Shown: positions 1-7,615, counted from the stretch's first letter. The stretch is DNA of 14,551 bases from JAKJEP01 sp964580995 (GCA_964580995.1 CAZOMV010000127.1:1-14551), one strand, 5' to 3'. A program made the numbers and translations. The notes: generated from the letters alone by a model not told the origin.

Positions 1-2
1 CC

Positions 3-59
3 GCTCGCAAACTCATCAAAGTCCGGCCTCTCAAGGCTCTCAAAGACATGGTGAAGTAA
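3..59 (+). CDS. C-terminal tail of an unidentified protein (5' end outside window)
   Basis: Frame 3 is open from the window edge and ends with TAA at 57-59. The visible residues are ARKLIKVRPLKALKDMVK, a basic lysine-rich tail. It is too short to assign to a family. It is listed because the frame is open to the edge and the composition looks protein-like, but an 18-codon open stretch can occur by chance. Confidence 0.3.
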   Translation, partial: ARKLIKVRPLKALKDMVK

Positions 60-90
60 CGAGCCAAGGTGCTGGGATAGTCCCGGGGTC

Positions 91-261
91 GTTGAAGAAA
101 ACCGAAAAGCCAAGGTCGAAACTATTCACAAAGAGCTTGCTGATATTCGGCGTGCGATTGAACGCAGCCAGAAGTTTGCTGCCTATCAAGGCACAATTGG
201 CGAAATACTTATTATCCATTTGGTGCCGGTGCGGAATTGCTTTAAGCTTCTTCGAGTTCAA
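91..261 (+). pseudogene. Start-less ORF remnant with coiled-coil-like composition
   Basis: Frame 1 reads VEENRKAKVETIHKELADIR, then RAIERSQKFAAYQGTIGE, before less protein-like residues and a stop TGA at 259-261. The charged, alanine/leucine-containing pattern looks like a real helical segment. The overlapping frame 2 ORF that starts with TTG at 92 looks less natural. No ATG/GTG start with a ribosome-binding site precedes it, and the frame is closed upstream by TGA at 52-54. It is therefore either a decayed fragment or chance. Its 3' end overlaps the end of the minus-strand fragment at 242. No family recognised. Confidence 0.25.
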
Positions 262-442
262 TGAAGTCCCAGTACAGCGTGGTGCTGGGGGAGGTGGGCT
301 GGTCGTTGAGAATGATTTGGATGGTAGGGGTAGTGGGCTGGAAATTGAAAAGGATGCGCGACCAGTTTTCGGCGGAAACATTGGAAATTTGCCGGGCCGC
401 GATGTCGGTGCCATCCGAATCGGTTACTGGGGAACAACAAAC
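242..442 (-). pseudogene. C-terminal fragment of a secreted protein with a carbohydrate-binding-like beta-sandwich
   Basis: The minus frame ends with TAA at 242-244. Going towards the N-terminus it shows LYWDFIELEEA, IQIILNDQPTSPSTT, NWSRILFNFQPTTPT and DSDGTDIAARQISNVSAE. The alternating hydrophobic strands ending in YWDFIELEE are typical of the last strands of galactose-binding-like or CBM-like modules at the end of secreted glycosidases and sulfatases. Only about 60 residues remain. The frame is closed upstream by TAG at 455-457, and no plausible start with a ribosome-binding site is seen. A weak ATG at 443-445 gives an unconvincing N-terminus, MVCCSPVTD. Best read as a remnant of a larger gene; the fold assignment is inference from strand pattern only. 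Confidence 0.45.
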
Positions 443-512
443 CATCCTTTTACGCTATTATGTCGTTAACGAAGGCCCTATATAAACAAAACTGTTTTCA
501 ACCGGATACTAT

Positions 513-531
513 GCTTCTTTTGAAAAGAAGC
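513..531 (-). terminator. 9-bp inverted repeat just after the 534-902 ORF (possible terminator)
   Basis: GCTTCTTTT at 513-521 and AAAAGAAGC at 523-531 are perfect complements separated by one base. In practice the loop would be 3-5 bases, opening the innermost A-T pairs. It lies 2 bases beyond the stop codon of the minus-strand ORF at 534-902. There is no clear T-run afterwards, so it is a weak terminator candidate or simply a chance palindrome. Confidence 0.35.
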
Positions 532-533
532 GA

Positions 534-902
534 TTATGTATGAATATCCACCAGAAGAACCATTAATTCGTCTTCGCTTTCAGGCGTAAGGGTTTCCTCC
601 CTTAAGTCAAAGCAGCGGCAATGGGGCATATATAAATTGTTGCTGAAACCAGCAATCGTGCTTTCACAAAACTCCTCATACTGTATTGCCAACTCCTTTC
701 TTAGCCGGCAAGAGAAAGAATAATCATTTAATCTCCCTTCTGTCCTTGATTTACCCTTGGCTTCTGAATAGAGCGCAGCAAGCCTGGTAGGAATCTCAGT
801 CAGGATATCATTGATTAAGGTTTCACAGCTTCCAGCATCAATCTTCTTGTCACCCTCGTTTTGCTCTCCCACATCTATAGTATGGCAACCATATAGTTTC
901 AT
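534..902 (-). CDS. Hypothetical protein, 122 aa
   Basis: ATG at 902 runs to TAA at 534-536. The protein is soluble, with no signal peptide or membrane segment. It is rich in acidic residues and contains six cysteines: C7 and C26, C66 and C80, and C95 with C97 in a C-x-C pair (PHCRCFDLREE). The frame stays open upstream to about 974 but offers no alternative ATG, GTG or TTG, so 902 is the only usable start. No convincing Shine-Dalgarno is seen before it. It lies about 225 bp downstream of the glycosidase-like gene on the same strand. No family recognised. The lack of a ribosome-binding site and the surrounding decay make it possibly a remnant. Confidence 0.45.
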   Translation of the reverse strand: MKLYGCHTIDVGEQNEGDKKIDAGSCETLINDILTEIPTRLAALYSEAKGKSRTEGRLNDYSFSCRLRKELAIQYEEFCESTIAGFSNNLYMPHCRCFDLREETLTPESEDELMVLLVDIHT

Positions 903-1128
903 TTCTGTTGCAGATAGTGGGATCCTGGAAAGCGGTGTCGATGGCGGTAAAACGGATACAATCGAAAAGGCGCGTCACCTTGCTGAAGGAGAGGCTGCGG
1001 CAACCGGAGATATTCACTCGGGATCTCTAAGGTTTCACGTCCTCGATGGTCGTTTCAGACCGCAATCATCGGACTTTGGCAATGCTGATTTGGCAGGATT
1101 TGCGGCTCTTCGAATGAGAATGGGAATC

Positions 1129-1773
1129 CTAATAAACGGCCTCCACTTGGACAGAATCCTGCACCTCGTGCAGACGAATGATTTCCTTCGTGGGGTCAAA
1201 ATCGTTCCACGCCTTTCCGTCGACTCTTGCACTCCTGATCGGCACCGCTTGGGGATGGCGGAAACGCACGACAATACTTTGAGGCGGAGTGCGACTCGGT
1301 ATCTCAATGATAGCGGTAATTTTGTCGTTATCCACATCGGAGGTAATATCATAAGCTAAAGTTCCGAAGTAGGTAGGGGCGTTCTTGACAGATATTTGCC
1401 TGCCCTGTTCCAGCCAAGCACGCGGTGTGGCTCGGGCTATCCAGAGGGACTGGCCATCCTCCATCACCAGCAGGTTACGGAAACACTCCATAAACCAACC
1501 GGCTGTCATAGTATCAGGCGTATCACAGTTTTCATATTGATCCATATGCCAATGCTCCCATAATTTCCCATTGGCACCGACCATACCCGCATACGAGTTC
1601 ATCCAGAAACGCAGAAAATTCGGCACATCATCCTCCAGCAGATATATGTTAGCATTGTGAGAAATCTTAGGCAGAAAAGAATAGGTTTTCCAAAACCAGG
1701 CATCATCAACAGAAAGTCCTTTTTTGTTTCTTTTTTCCTCTAGTTCTTGCACTGCACTTATTGAAGTCCCCAT
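1129..1773 (-). pseudogene. C-terminal part of the interrupted (alpha/alpha)6-barrel glycosidase-like protein (after in-frame TAA)
   Basis: This 214-codon stretch directly continues the reading frame of the 1774-3879 gene: TAA at 1774-1776 is followed at once by ATG GGG ACT in the same frame. Its sequence completes an alpha-barrel, with helices around DDAWFWKTYSFLPKISHNAN and FLRFWMNSYAG, then a loop WEHWHMDQYEN. It ends with a C-terminal beta-sandwich typical of this fold: SLWIARATPRAWLEQG, ISVKNAPTYFG, TAIIEIPSRTPPQ, IRSARVDGKAW. It has no signal peptide, so on its own it could not follow the N-terminal part to the cell surface. GGAG lies only 3 bases before the ATG, too close for normal initiation. 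It is most simply the 3' half of one broken gene. Readthrough or reinitiation is possible but unproven. Confidence 0.75.
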
Positions 1774-3879
1774 TTACTCCATTTCATTCAAGGTATCAAC
1801 TATGCGAAAATCATTTGCATCCAGTACAGAAAAGCATTCTCCCAGGGGCAGGGATCCCCAGAAAAGATCACTATCTGGAAACTGGGGTGCCCCAAATTCC
1901 GGACCCGGAACACCACCGGCATAGGCCATTCTTGGTATATAACTGCGGTACGCGCCGTCGCGCCCCAGCCGTACCGGAGCCAGAGCCGCCTCTTTTTCCA
2001 CAACCTGACGGATATCTTGATAAAATGCTTCTGCTTCCTCGTGGTACTTCTTGCCGGCTTCGGCATCTGATTCCGTCAATGCATCCGCAAAGCGACGGAG
2101 TCCCTGTAGAGAAAGAGCATTATCAAAATAATACCAATGCCAGTCACAAGCCGGTAAGGCATAATCACCCAACATACATGGTGGCATGAGGCCTGCTACG
2201 AAGAGATCCTGGCGGTTGGGGATATTAATCATGTAGTTCTTCCGCTGACGTATGATCCAGTCTGCTGCCCATTGCATTCGGAGGCGATTTTGCTGAAACC
2301 AATCTTTATCACCAGACAGGAAATACCGTTCTCCCATGGCATATAATAATCTGCCGGTTGAAGCATGGGTACCTTCATGGCTGTATCCCATATCGTGCCG
2401 CATCGTTTTCGCCCACTCCAGGGATCCATTGCTATCCAAATAATCGCCATCAGATTTTACTCCTGGAGATTGCAGGAAATAATCATATATGTTGGCGGCT
2501 TCTGCATGTAGGCCTACTAGTTCCATAGCACGGGCCACCCGACCTATCTCATGGCCTAGATTTCCCCACAGGTGCTTACCTCGCAACTGATCGGTCACCA
2601 CCCGCCAGGCATCAGTCCAACGTTGGTCTGGCAGTTGTACCAGCATGGCAGGGTCTTCCACCTGCGGAAATGGCGGTACAGCCGTCCCCTCCGGACAGTT
2701 CAACAGCCGTACTTCTTGCATAAGCTCATCCCAGGAAGAGACCTCGCGATGTTCACGGGTAATCTGGCGAATACTCTTAAGGTTTTTGATCGCTAATTTC
2801 TGGGCAAATTCCCGGGCTGTTTGTTTGCTACCGGACTTGGTTATGAAAACACCGTGTTCCGGAATCAGAATCGGCCCATTTTCCAGATCATTAACGCAAA
2901 AAGTAAAGCCAGAAGTTTTTGTCCAGACGGTAATCCGGCTATCCAAACCTGGCCGACCCTTGGATGTATAAAGTAACGGTATAATAATCCCTCGCCTGGT
3001 ATTGCCTGTAGCCTTCGATTGCCAACTATTCCTATCAATTACCGTCGTTCCGGTATCCTCAGCCAGCGGGGAGACAGGTCCATTCATAGCTACACGAGTC
3101 TCTATTTTTCCATCAAAGTTTGCTTTTTTTGCTTCGGCTTCAAAACCCCATTCAATTTCCACTTCCGTTTTCTGCCAGGTTCCCATGATCGGACTGGTTA
3201 CACGGATGTTCGGAACGACAAGGCACATTCCATTCCTTGGCATGTCTTCTTCGTAGAAAACCGTGACCATTTCCACAGCCGCGTCAACTTGCTGACTATA
3301 GGCCCAGTCCATTTTTTCTCTGGGTTCACTTTTATATGTCCAAGTACGCTTATTTTTTGATATGACCGGGCTACTTAGAATTTTGTCCACGGTCCAGCCA
3401 AACCAACCCCACGCAGTAGGATAGACTCGAACTTCTATCTTTTCCGGTGCGATAACTTCCTGACCATTCGACCAATGGAGTTCTATTTGATACTCTGACA
3501 GCCCTCCTACCCAAAGTAGTCCAGCTAGTAACCGACCTTTTGGTTTGGAAGGTAATGGTTTAAGTAAATCCGGCTGATCATAATATATGCTTTTTAATTC
3601 CTGTTCCGGCAAAGCATCATAAGCTGTCCGGTAGACCGTATCGATCCGCTCCAGGCGACGCGGGATAAAATACGCTTCCGGTTTCTCCTGCACCGCCCGA
3701 TCCGCCCGCCATTCATAGGCCCACGGCGCAATATCCACCGGTTGACCTACTAGTTTGTCCAACTCGGTTTTCTCCATCGCAATCGTTGTGGGGGCGGACG
3801 ATTCCGCCGCAGACGCAATTCCAACGCCCATTAGGGACAATATTACCACTACGCTCATCTGCATGATTCGCTTGGTCAT
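1774..3879 (-). CDS. Secreted (alpha/alpha)6-barrel glycosidase-like protein, N-terminal 701 aa, truncated by in-frame TAA
   Basis: The chosen start is ATG at 3879 because AGAGGA (3888-3893) lies 8 bases upstream and a signal peptide follows (MTKRIMQMSVVVILSLMGVGIASAAES). A longer ORF from 3918 has no ribosome-binding site. Residues about 30-430 are beta-rich, with many Trp (for example PTAWGWFGWTVDK). From about residue 443, helix pairs typical of a six-hairpin glycosidase barrel appear: HEIGRVARAMELVG, GYSHEGTHASTGRLLYAMGE, RLRMQWAADWIIRQR, DWHWYYFDNALSLQGLRRFA, FPDSDLFWGSLPLGECF. The frame stops at TAA 1774-1776 inside the barrel and continues for 214 more codons, so the intact protein would be about 916 aa. 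The role is inferred: periplasmic or extracellular glycan degradation. The exact GH family cannot be named from sequence reading. The alternative is DUF-type proteins of the same superfamily without known activity. Confidence 0.8.
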   Translation of the reverse strand: MTKRIMQMSVVVILSLMGVGIASAAESSAPTTIAMEKTELDKLVGQPVDIAPWAYEWRADRAVQEKPEAYFIPRRLERIDTVYRTAYDALPEQELKSIYYDQPDLLKPLPSKPKGRLLAGLLWVGGLSEYQIELHWSNGQEVIAPEKIEVRVYPTAWGWFGWTVDKILSSPVISKNKRTWTYKSEPREKMDWAYSQQVDAAVEMVTVFYEEDMPRNGMCLVVPNIRVTSPIMGTWQKTEVEIEWGFEAEAKKANFDGKIETRVAMNGPVSPLAEDTGTTVIDRNSWQSKATGNTRRGIIIPLLYTSKGRPGLDSRITVWTKTSGFTFCVNDLENGPILIPEHGVFITKSGSKQTAREFAQKLAIKNLKSIRQITREHREVSSWDELMQEVRLLNCPEGTAVPPFPQVEDPAMLVQLPDQRWTDAWRVVTDQLRGKHLWGNLGHEIGRVARAMELVGLHAEAANIYDYFLQSPGVKSDGDYLDSNGSLEWAKTMRHDMGYSHEGTHASTGRLLYAMGERYFLSGDKDWFQQNRLRMQWAADWIIRQRKNYMINIPNRQDLFVAGLMPPCMLGDYALPACDWHWYYFDNALSLQGLRRFADALTESDAEAGKKYHEEAEAFYQDIRQVVEKEAALAPVRLGRDGAYRSYIPRMAYAGGVPGPEFGAPQFPDSDLFWGSLPLGECFSVLDANDFRIVDTLNEME

Positions 3880-3967
3880 CGTATATTCCTCTTTTTCTGG
3901 ATTCAGATAACGGTTCACAGGCCTCAGATACCTTCCGAGAAATCATTTCCCGGACGGCATAGTCAGT

Positions 3968-3996
3968 ATTGTCGCTAAACGCATTCTTGTTGTCAA
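3968..3996 (-). promoter_or_regulatory. Predicted sigma70-type promoter of the glycosidase-like gene
   Basis: Read on the minus strand, a perfect -35 TTGACA (3996-3991) is followed by a 17-base spacer and a -10 GACAAT (3973-3968, four of six consensus bases). Transcription would start near 3961, giving a leader of about 80 bases before the ATG at 3879. No LacI-type palindrome like those near 8660 and 10250 is present here. Confidence 0.55.
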
Positions 3997-4551
3997 CAGT
4001 CCAGCAATTCAAACTTGGGATGGCCATGGAACATCGTACTCCCGAAAAGGATACGGTGCATGATTCCCACAGGTTATAGGAGACTTCAGAAAATCTGTAA
4101 GGACAGGAATTACTAGTTTGTTTAGGAAAATCAGGTTAGCCTTTGGCTTCCTGATTTTTCCAGGTATTCCTCAGCCCGGGACCGATAGTCCCAGGATCTT
4201 AAACGTAAGATACTCTCCAAAAGGCGGATACTTGAGAAGTAGAGGTTATACCATCCGAAAATAAAAAAGAAAAAACCCGTTGCCAAAACTGGATCAACGG
4301 GCTTTTTAATTTTCTTATCGGACTTAGTCAACCTACTGCCCTATGGGCCAAAATATCAGATTGACTATGTCAATATTTCTCGACAAAACATAAGATAAAA
4401 ATCCAATTTTTCGGGATTTTTTTTCTGATGTTGGGACCGACGATTAAGCGAGGGAAAATAGTTAAAGACTATTTCTTTTGCCTGGACCAAAACTATACTC
4501 AAAGGTCCCTAATTCTAATTTTGTTATATAAAGTCCCCCAATTATCGGCCC
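3997..4551. other. Non-coding, hairpin-rich intergenic region
   Basis: No convincing gene is seen. It contains several inverted repeats. A bulged hairpin pairs AAAATCAGG (4127-4135) with CCTGATTTT (4150-4158), with an inner GCC-TTT-GGC. An intrinsic terminator lies at 4265-4302. There is a 15-base palindrome ATTGAC-TAT-GTCAAT (4360-4374). Further pairs are AAAAATCC/GGATTTTT (4397-4421) followed by a T-run on the + strand, AAATAGT/ACTATTT (4456-4474) and GGACC/GGTCC (4484-4508). A 66-codon minus ORF at 4131-4331 spans two of these and was rejected. Confidence 0.6.
4265..4302 (-). terminator. Intrinsic terminator
   Basis: On the minus strand, stem CCCGTTG (4301-4295) pairs with CAACGGG (4282-4276) across a 12-base loop. 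It is followed directly by TTTTTTCTTTTTT. The T-rich tail is stronger on the minus strand, so it most likely ends transcripts of the small gene at 4552-4821, about 250 bases upstream. On the + strand a shorter T5 run also follows, so it may work in both directions. Confidence 0.7.
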
Positions 4552-4821
4552 TTATCCCTCAGCCACCGTGACTACCCGCCCGCACCGGGGACAATGCCCA
4601 ATTCCATCATCAGGATTCGTGTTTTCTTTAACCATCCCATACGACCGCCACTCTGTACCCAACATCGCTTTGACCATGGCCTGTCCTTGTTCCGAACGAA
4701 TAGATATCCTAACCTGCCCATTCGGAAACTCCCGGAACTGCCGGCTTTCGATATCCACGAGGTATTGTATCCCTTGATATTCGGTTATGGGCAATAGCCT
4801 CGATTCATTTTCCTGTTTCAT
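4552..4821 (-). CDS. Small protein with a C-terminal Cys-Pro-x-Cys motif, 89 aa
   Basis: ATG at 4821 is preceded by a strong Shine-Dalgarno, GGAGGAT (4834-4828), six bases away. This start is preferred over an upstream ATG at 4884, whose extension would cross a large hairpin. The protein begins MKQENESRLLPITEYQGIQY and continues with VDIESRQFREF. Near the C-terminus is HCPRCGRVV, with the cysteines at residues 77 and 80. One CxxC pair resembles half of a zinc ribbon; a second pair is missing, so metal binding would need a dimer or other ligands. There is no signal peptide. Function unknown; it resembles small conserved cytosolic proteins of planctomycetes, but that is impression, not a search result. 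Confidence 0.75.
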   Translation of the reverse strand: MKQENESRLLPITEYQGIQYLVDIESRQFREFPNGQVRISIRSEQGQAMVKAMLGTEWRSYGMVKENTNPDDGIGHCPRCGRVVTVAEG

Positions 4822-4851
4822 GTTTACATCCTCCGACCGAATCACTCTGAT

Positions 4852-4883
4852 TGGCGATTCGCTCGAAAAGAGGCGAATCGCCA
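4852..4883 (-). promoter_or_regulatory. 11-bp stem-loop in the 5' leader of the small CPxC gene
   Basis: TGGCGATTCGC (4852-4862) and GCGAATCGCCA (4873-4883) are perfect reverse complements with a 10-base spacer. On the minus strand the structure ends about 18 bases before the GGAGGA Shine-Dalgarno. It could act as a leader hairpin affecting translation or RNA stability, or as a DNA operator. There is no T-run, so it is not a terminator. Confidence 0.6.
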
Positions 4884-5165
4884 TACGACTGAAGACAACC
4901 AGACATTGGATACCATTAGGTTCTTCAATTCGGATGGTGTAAGTTCACTGGGTTAGGCAAAAATCGGTAATTCTTACATGACAAGTACTTATGATGTTGA
5001 AGAAAATGTGATAAGCATGTAAAAAAGAGTATTTTTGCATGGCACTGTTGCAACTCTTTGTTGCAGGTCGAGTGGCTCGAATACGCTTATTTTGTGCACC
5101 ACCATCTACTTTAACTCCACTGTTAATCCTTTTATATTTAATAGTTTCTAGTGCTGGAAACACAT

Positions 5166-5199
5166 AGAAAAGCCCTGTCGATTCGTTCGACAGGGCTTT
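5166..5199 (-). terminator. Intrinsic terminator after the LamG/FnIII protein gene
   Basis: AAAGCCCTGTCG (5169-5180) pairs perfectly with CGACAGGGCTTT (5188-5199) over a 7-base loop, giving a 12-bp stem. On the minus strand the stem runs straight into GGGCTTTTCTATG. It sits about 100 bases downstream of the stop codon at 5303, so it should end the pseudopilin/LamG transcript. The near-symmetry means it may also stop + strand transcription. Confidence 0.75.
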
Positions 5200-5302
5200 C
5201 GGTTACTTTCAAATTTCAAGAATGATATTACTTGTGCACCTTATATTAAGTCCGATGACTGTCTGCTCGTCAACTTGGTAAACCGGTTGTGGCGATCATG
5301 CG

Positions 5303-7615
5303 TTACTCCAGACAGAATTCAGCGGGCACCCAGTTGCAGCGCAACCAGTCTTCCGCCAGAGCGGCGATTTCTGCCAGATCAATCTTGCAGTCGCCATTGG
5401 TATCGAAGACCAGAGGCGGAGTGCACACGGGAACAATCGTGGTGAAACTCCAGACATCCCCGCGATCGATTTTACTCGGATTGGTGGTATCCACCTGGTC
5501 GATCCGCCAGTAGTATGCCGTTGACCATTCCATGTTCTCCGCCGCAAACGGATCAAAGCTGGTTTCGCTCTGATTGCCCTGGAAGACACTTGGAATGCCA
5601 ATGGTTACATCCTCACTACTGGTGCCAAAATAGACATCATAGGTGTAGGTTGAATTACCGGCAGAGAGCCAGCTAAGAATCTGGCTGGGATGTATTCCGG
5701 CAGCCAGATGGGCAGGTGTCGGAGTATGGGCCTTGGGTACCCGAGTTCGGAAATCCATGATTTCACCTTCTGCCATGAGGACCGGGCCCGTGATGTCCGG
5801 ATGATTCGGATCCAATATTCCATTGGGATTAATCACATCGACCCGCCAGTAGTACCTGGTATTGTACTGAAAATCTGCCGGCGGATTATAGGAAGTCAGG
5901 GCGGTGTTATCCAGGACGGGGGTTTCGCCGGTAAAATCGGGATCTTCGCCCAGATAGACATCGTAATTGTAAATTTCCACATCGTTGCAATCCGGGGCTG
6001 ACCAGGAAAGGTTCGCATCGATATCCACGGCAGCCGCTCCGGGTGTCGGAGACGGATTGGTAATCTGGGGGATACCAAAATACTTCCAGATCACCCGATC
6101 TATCTTGATCGTATCGGAAGAGAACTGGGGCCACAAGGGACCATCAGGGAAGGGTTGGGCGGGACAATCGATTTGGGAATCGAACTTGAGTACTCCGTTA
6201 AAATAGACCAGTATCTGATCGGTGTACCATTCGATGATCCAGGTCCCTTTCGTCCCAATCGGAATATTGGTATATTTCCGGAAGTAAGGCGGGTACGTAG
6301 GGGGAATCAGATCGATCACAAAGACACCCGCGGCAATATCGCGGATATTGATATGCGGATAATTCAAGTAGGGGAAATCATCCGCCTTGCCGCAGAGACC
6401 GAAATTACTGTTCGTTCCCATTTGGGCATTCACTACCGTCAGCCGCGCGCCGAACTTTTCGTTAACCGTAAAGCCAAAGCTGGGATGGGATAAAAACCAT
6501 CCGCCGGAGGTACCCGTAGTAATTACGGAACTGGCGCCGTCGAGTGCCACCTCCGCATCCGAGCCGGTAGGAGACTTCGGATTGTCAATGCTCCAGATAT
6601 TGGGTTCCGGCGGCGAACCGGCCGGACCATCAAAATGATCATCGATCATGACGGTCGGATCATCAAAAACAAAAGCCTGTTCGGTGGTGAAGGAGAATTG
6701 CGTGCCTTCCTTAACCAGCGCGCCGGTCCCGGGATCTACAATATCCACGCGCCAGTAATAAGTGGTATCGTATTTCATATCGCCGGCCGGGGCGTACCAT
6801 TTCTGGCTGGTATTGCTCAGGACGGGAGTATCGGCAATCGTAAGGGGATTCTCACTGAAATAGACATCAAAGTTGTAAAGCTCTACAGAGACTATATCCC
6901 ACATTACAGCGGCATCCACCGGCACATTCCCAGCCCCATCGACGGGAACCCGGTCAATGAGAGCAATGCGTTCCATGGATTCCCAGAGCACCCGGTCAAT
7001 CTTGATCGTATCGGAAGAAAACTGGGGCCACAAGGGACCGTCAGGAAAGGGTACGCCGACCGCATCAACCTGGGAATCAAACTGGAGTACCCCGTTAAAA
7101 TAGACCAGTACCTGATCGGTGTACCATTCAATCATCCAGGTACCCATCGTTCCAATCGGAACGTTGGTAGCTTTCCGACCAAAGGGGGGGTACGTGGGGG
7201 GAATCAAATCGATTACAAAGACTCCCCAGGCAATATCGCGGATATTGATATGGGGATAATTCAGGTACGGAAAATCATTCGCCTTGCCGCAGAGACCAAA
7301 ATTACTGTTGGTTCCCATCTGGGCATTCTCCACCGTCAGTCGCGCGCCGTAGTTTTCGGTAACGGTAAAGCCGAAGCTGGGATGGGCTAAAAACCAACCG
7401 GGTGAACCCGTTGTGATAACGGAACTGACGCCGTCGAGCGTTACCGTCGAATCAGGTCCCCCTGCAGGCAGCGGATTATCAATACTCCAGAAGGTGGGAT
7501 TCGGCGGCGAACCGGCAGACCCATCAAAATGATCGTCGATCATGACATCGGCACTGCAGCAACAAGCCAGCAGGGCAATCAAGAGTCCTGTTACTAGATA
7601 CGGTTTGTTTTTCAT
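5303..7615 (-). CDS. Secreted multi-domain protein: duplicated LamG-like/FnIII modules with dockerin-like C-terminus, 770 aa
   Basis: ATG at 7615 follows AAGGAG with 7-8 bases spacing. The N-terminus MKNKPYLVTGLLIALLACCC is a signal sequence; LLAC makes a lipoprotein cleavage at C18 possible but not certain. Residues about 24-215 and 322-510 are two closely similar concanavalin/LamG-like domains (each with MIDDHFDG, GARLTV, MGTNSNFGLCGKA, IEWYTDQ, VYFNGVL). FnIII-like repeats at about 220-312, 520-625 and 630-727 each contain a YWRVD or YWRID strand. Residues 735-770 form a dockerin-like EF-hand tail (DTNGDCKIDLAEIAALAEDWL), common at the end of secreted planctomycete proteins. No catalytic motif is seen; a role in glycan binding or surface attachment is inferred. 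It lies 114 bases downstream of the pseudopilin gene and is probably co-transcribed. Confidence 0.88.
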   Translation of the reverse strand: MKNKPYLVTGLLIALLACCCSADVMIDDHFDGSAGSPPNPTFWSIDNPLPAGGPDSTVTLDGVSSVITTGSPGWFLAHPSFGFTVTENYGARLTVENAQMGTNSNFGLCGKANDFPYLNYPHINIRDIAWGVFVIDLIPPTYPPFGRKATNVPIGTMGTWMIEWYTDQVLVYFNGVLQFDSQVDAVGVPFPDGPLWPQFSSDTIKIDRVLWESMERIALIDRVPVDGAGNVPVDAAVMWDIVSVELYNFDVYFSENPLTIADTPVLSNTSQKWYAPAGDMKYDTTYYWRVDIVDPGTGALVKEGTQFSFTTEQAFVFDDPTVMIDDHFDGPAGSPPEPNIWSIDNPKSPTGSDAEVALDGASSVITTGTSGGWFLSHPSFGFTVNEKFGARLTVVNAQMGTNSNFGLCGKADDFPYLNYPHINIRDIAAGVFVIDLIPPTYPPYFRKYTNIPIGTKGTWIIEWYTDQILVYFNGVLKFDSQIDCPAQPFPDGPLWPQFSSDTIKIDRVIWKYFGIPQITNPSPTPGAAAVDIDANLSWSAPDCNDVEIYNYDVYLGEDPDFTGETPVLDNTALTSYNPPADFQYNTRYYWRVDVINPNGILDPNHPDITGPVLMAEGEIMDFRTRVPKAHTPTPAHLAAGIHPSQILSWLSAGNSTYTYDVYFGTSSEDVTIGIPSVFQGNQSETSFDPFAAENMEWSTAYYWRIDQVDTTNPSKIDRGDVWSFTTIVPVCTPPLVFDTNGDCKIDLAEIAALAEDWLRCNWVPAEFCLE

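Noticed and set aside
811..1359. 182-codon + strand ORF
   Set aside because: It is antisense to the C-terminal half of the glycosidase-like gene and to the hypothetical 534-902 ORF. The minus-strand reading has the convincing protein sequence, and no ribosome-binding site or domain supports the + reading.
1774..1776. TAA as a recoded sense codon
   Set aside because: Several clearly complete genes here (LacI-family, ceramidase-like, aminotransferase, pseudopilin) end naturally in TAA, so a genome-wide reassignment is not plausible.
4131..4331. 66-codon minus-strand ORF (MTKSDKKIKKPVDP...)
   Set aside because: It spans an intrinsic terminator near its start and a second hairpin at its end; the FFFFIF stretch is just the terminator T-run translated. 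No family-like sequence and no clear ribosome-binding site.
4945..5163. 72-codon minus-strand ORF with GTG start
   Set aside because: Composition is irregular, it contains two tandem hairpins and abuts the terminator at 5166-5199, with no Shine-Dalgarno. It may be part of a dispersed repeat, but a gene is not supported.
6635..7390. 251-codon + strand ORF
   Set aside because: Shadow of the duplicated LamG/FnIII gene on the opposite strand; a similar shadow appears opposite the second copy, as expected from the duplication.
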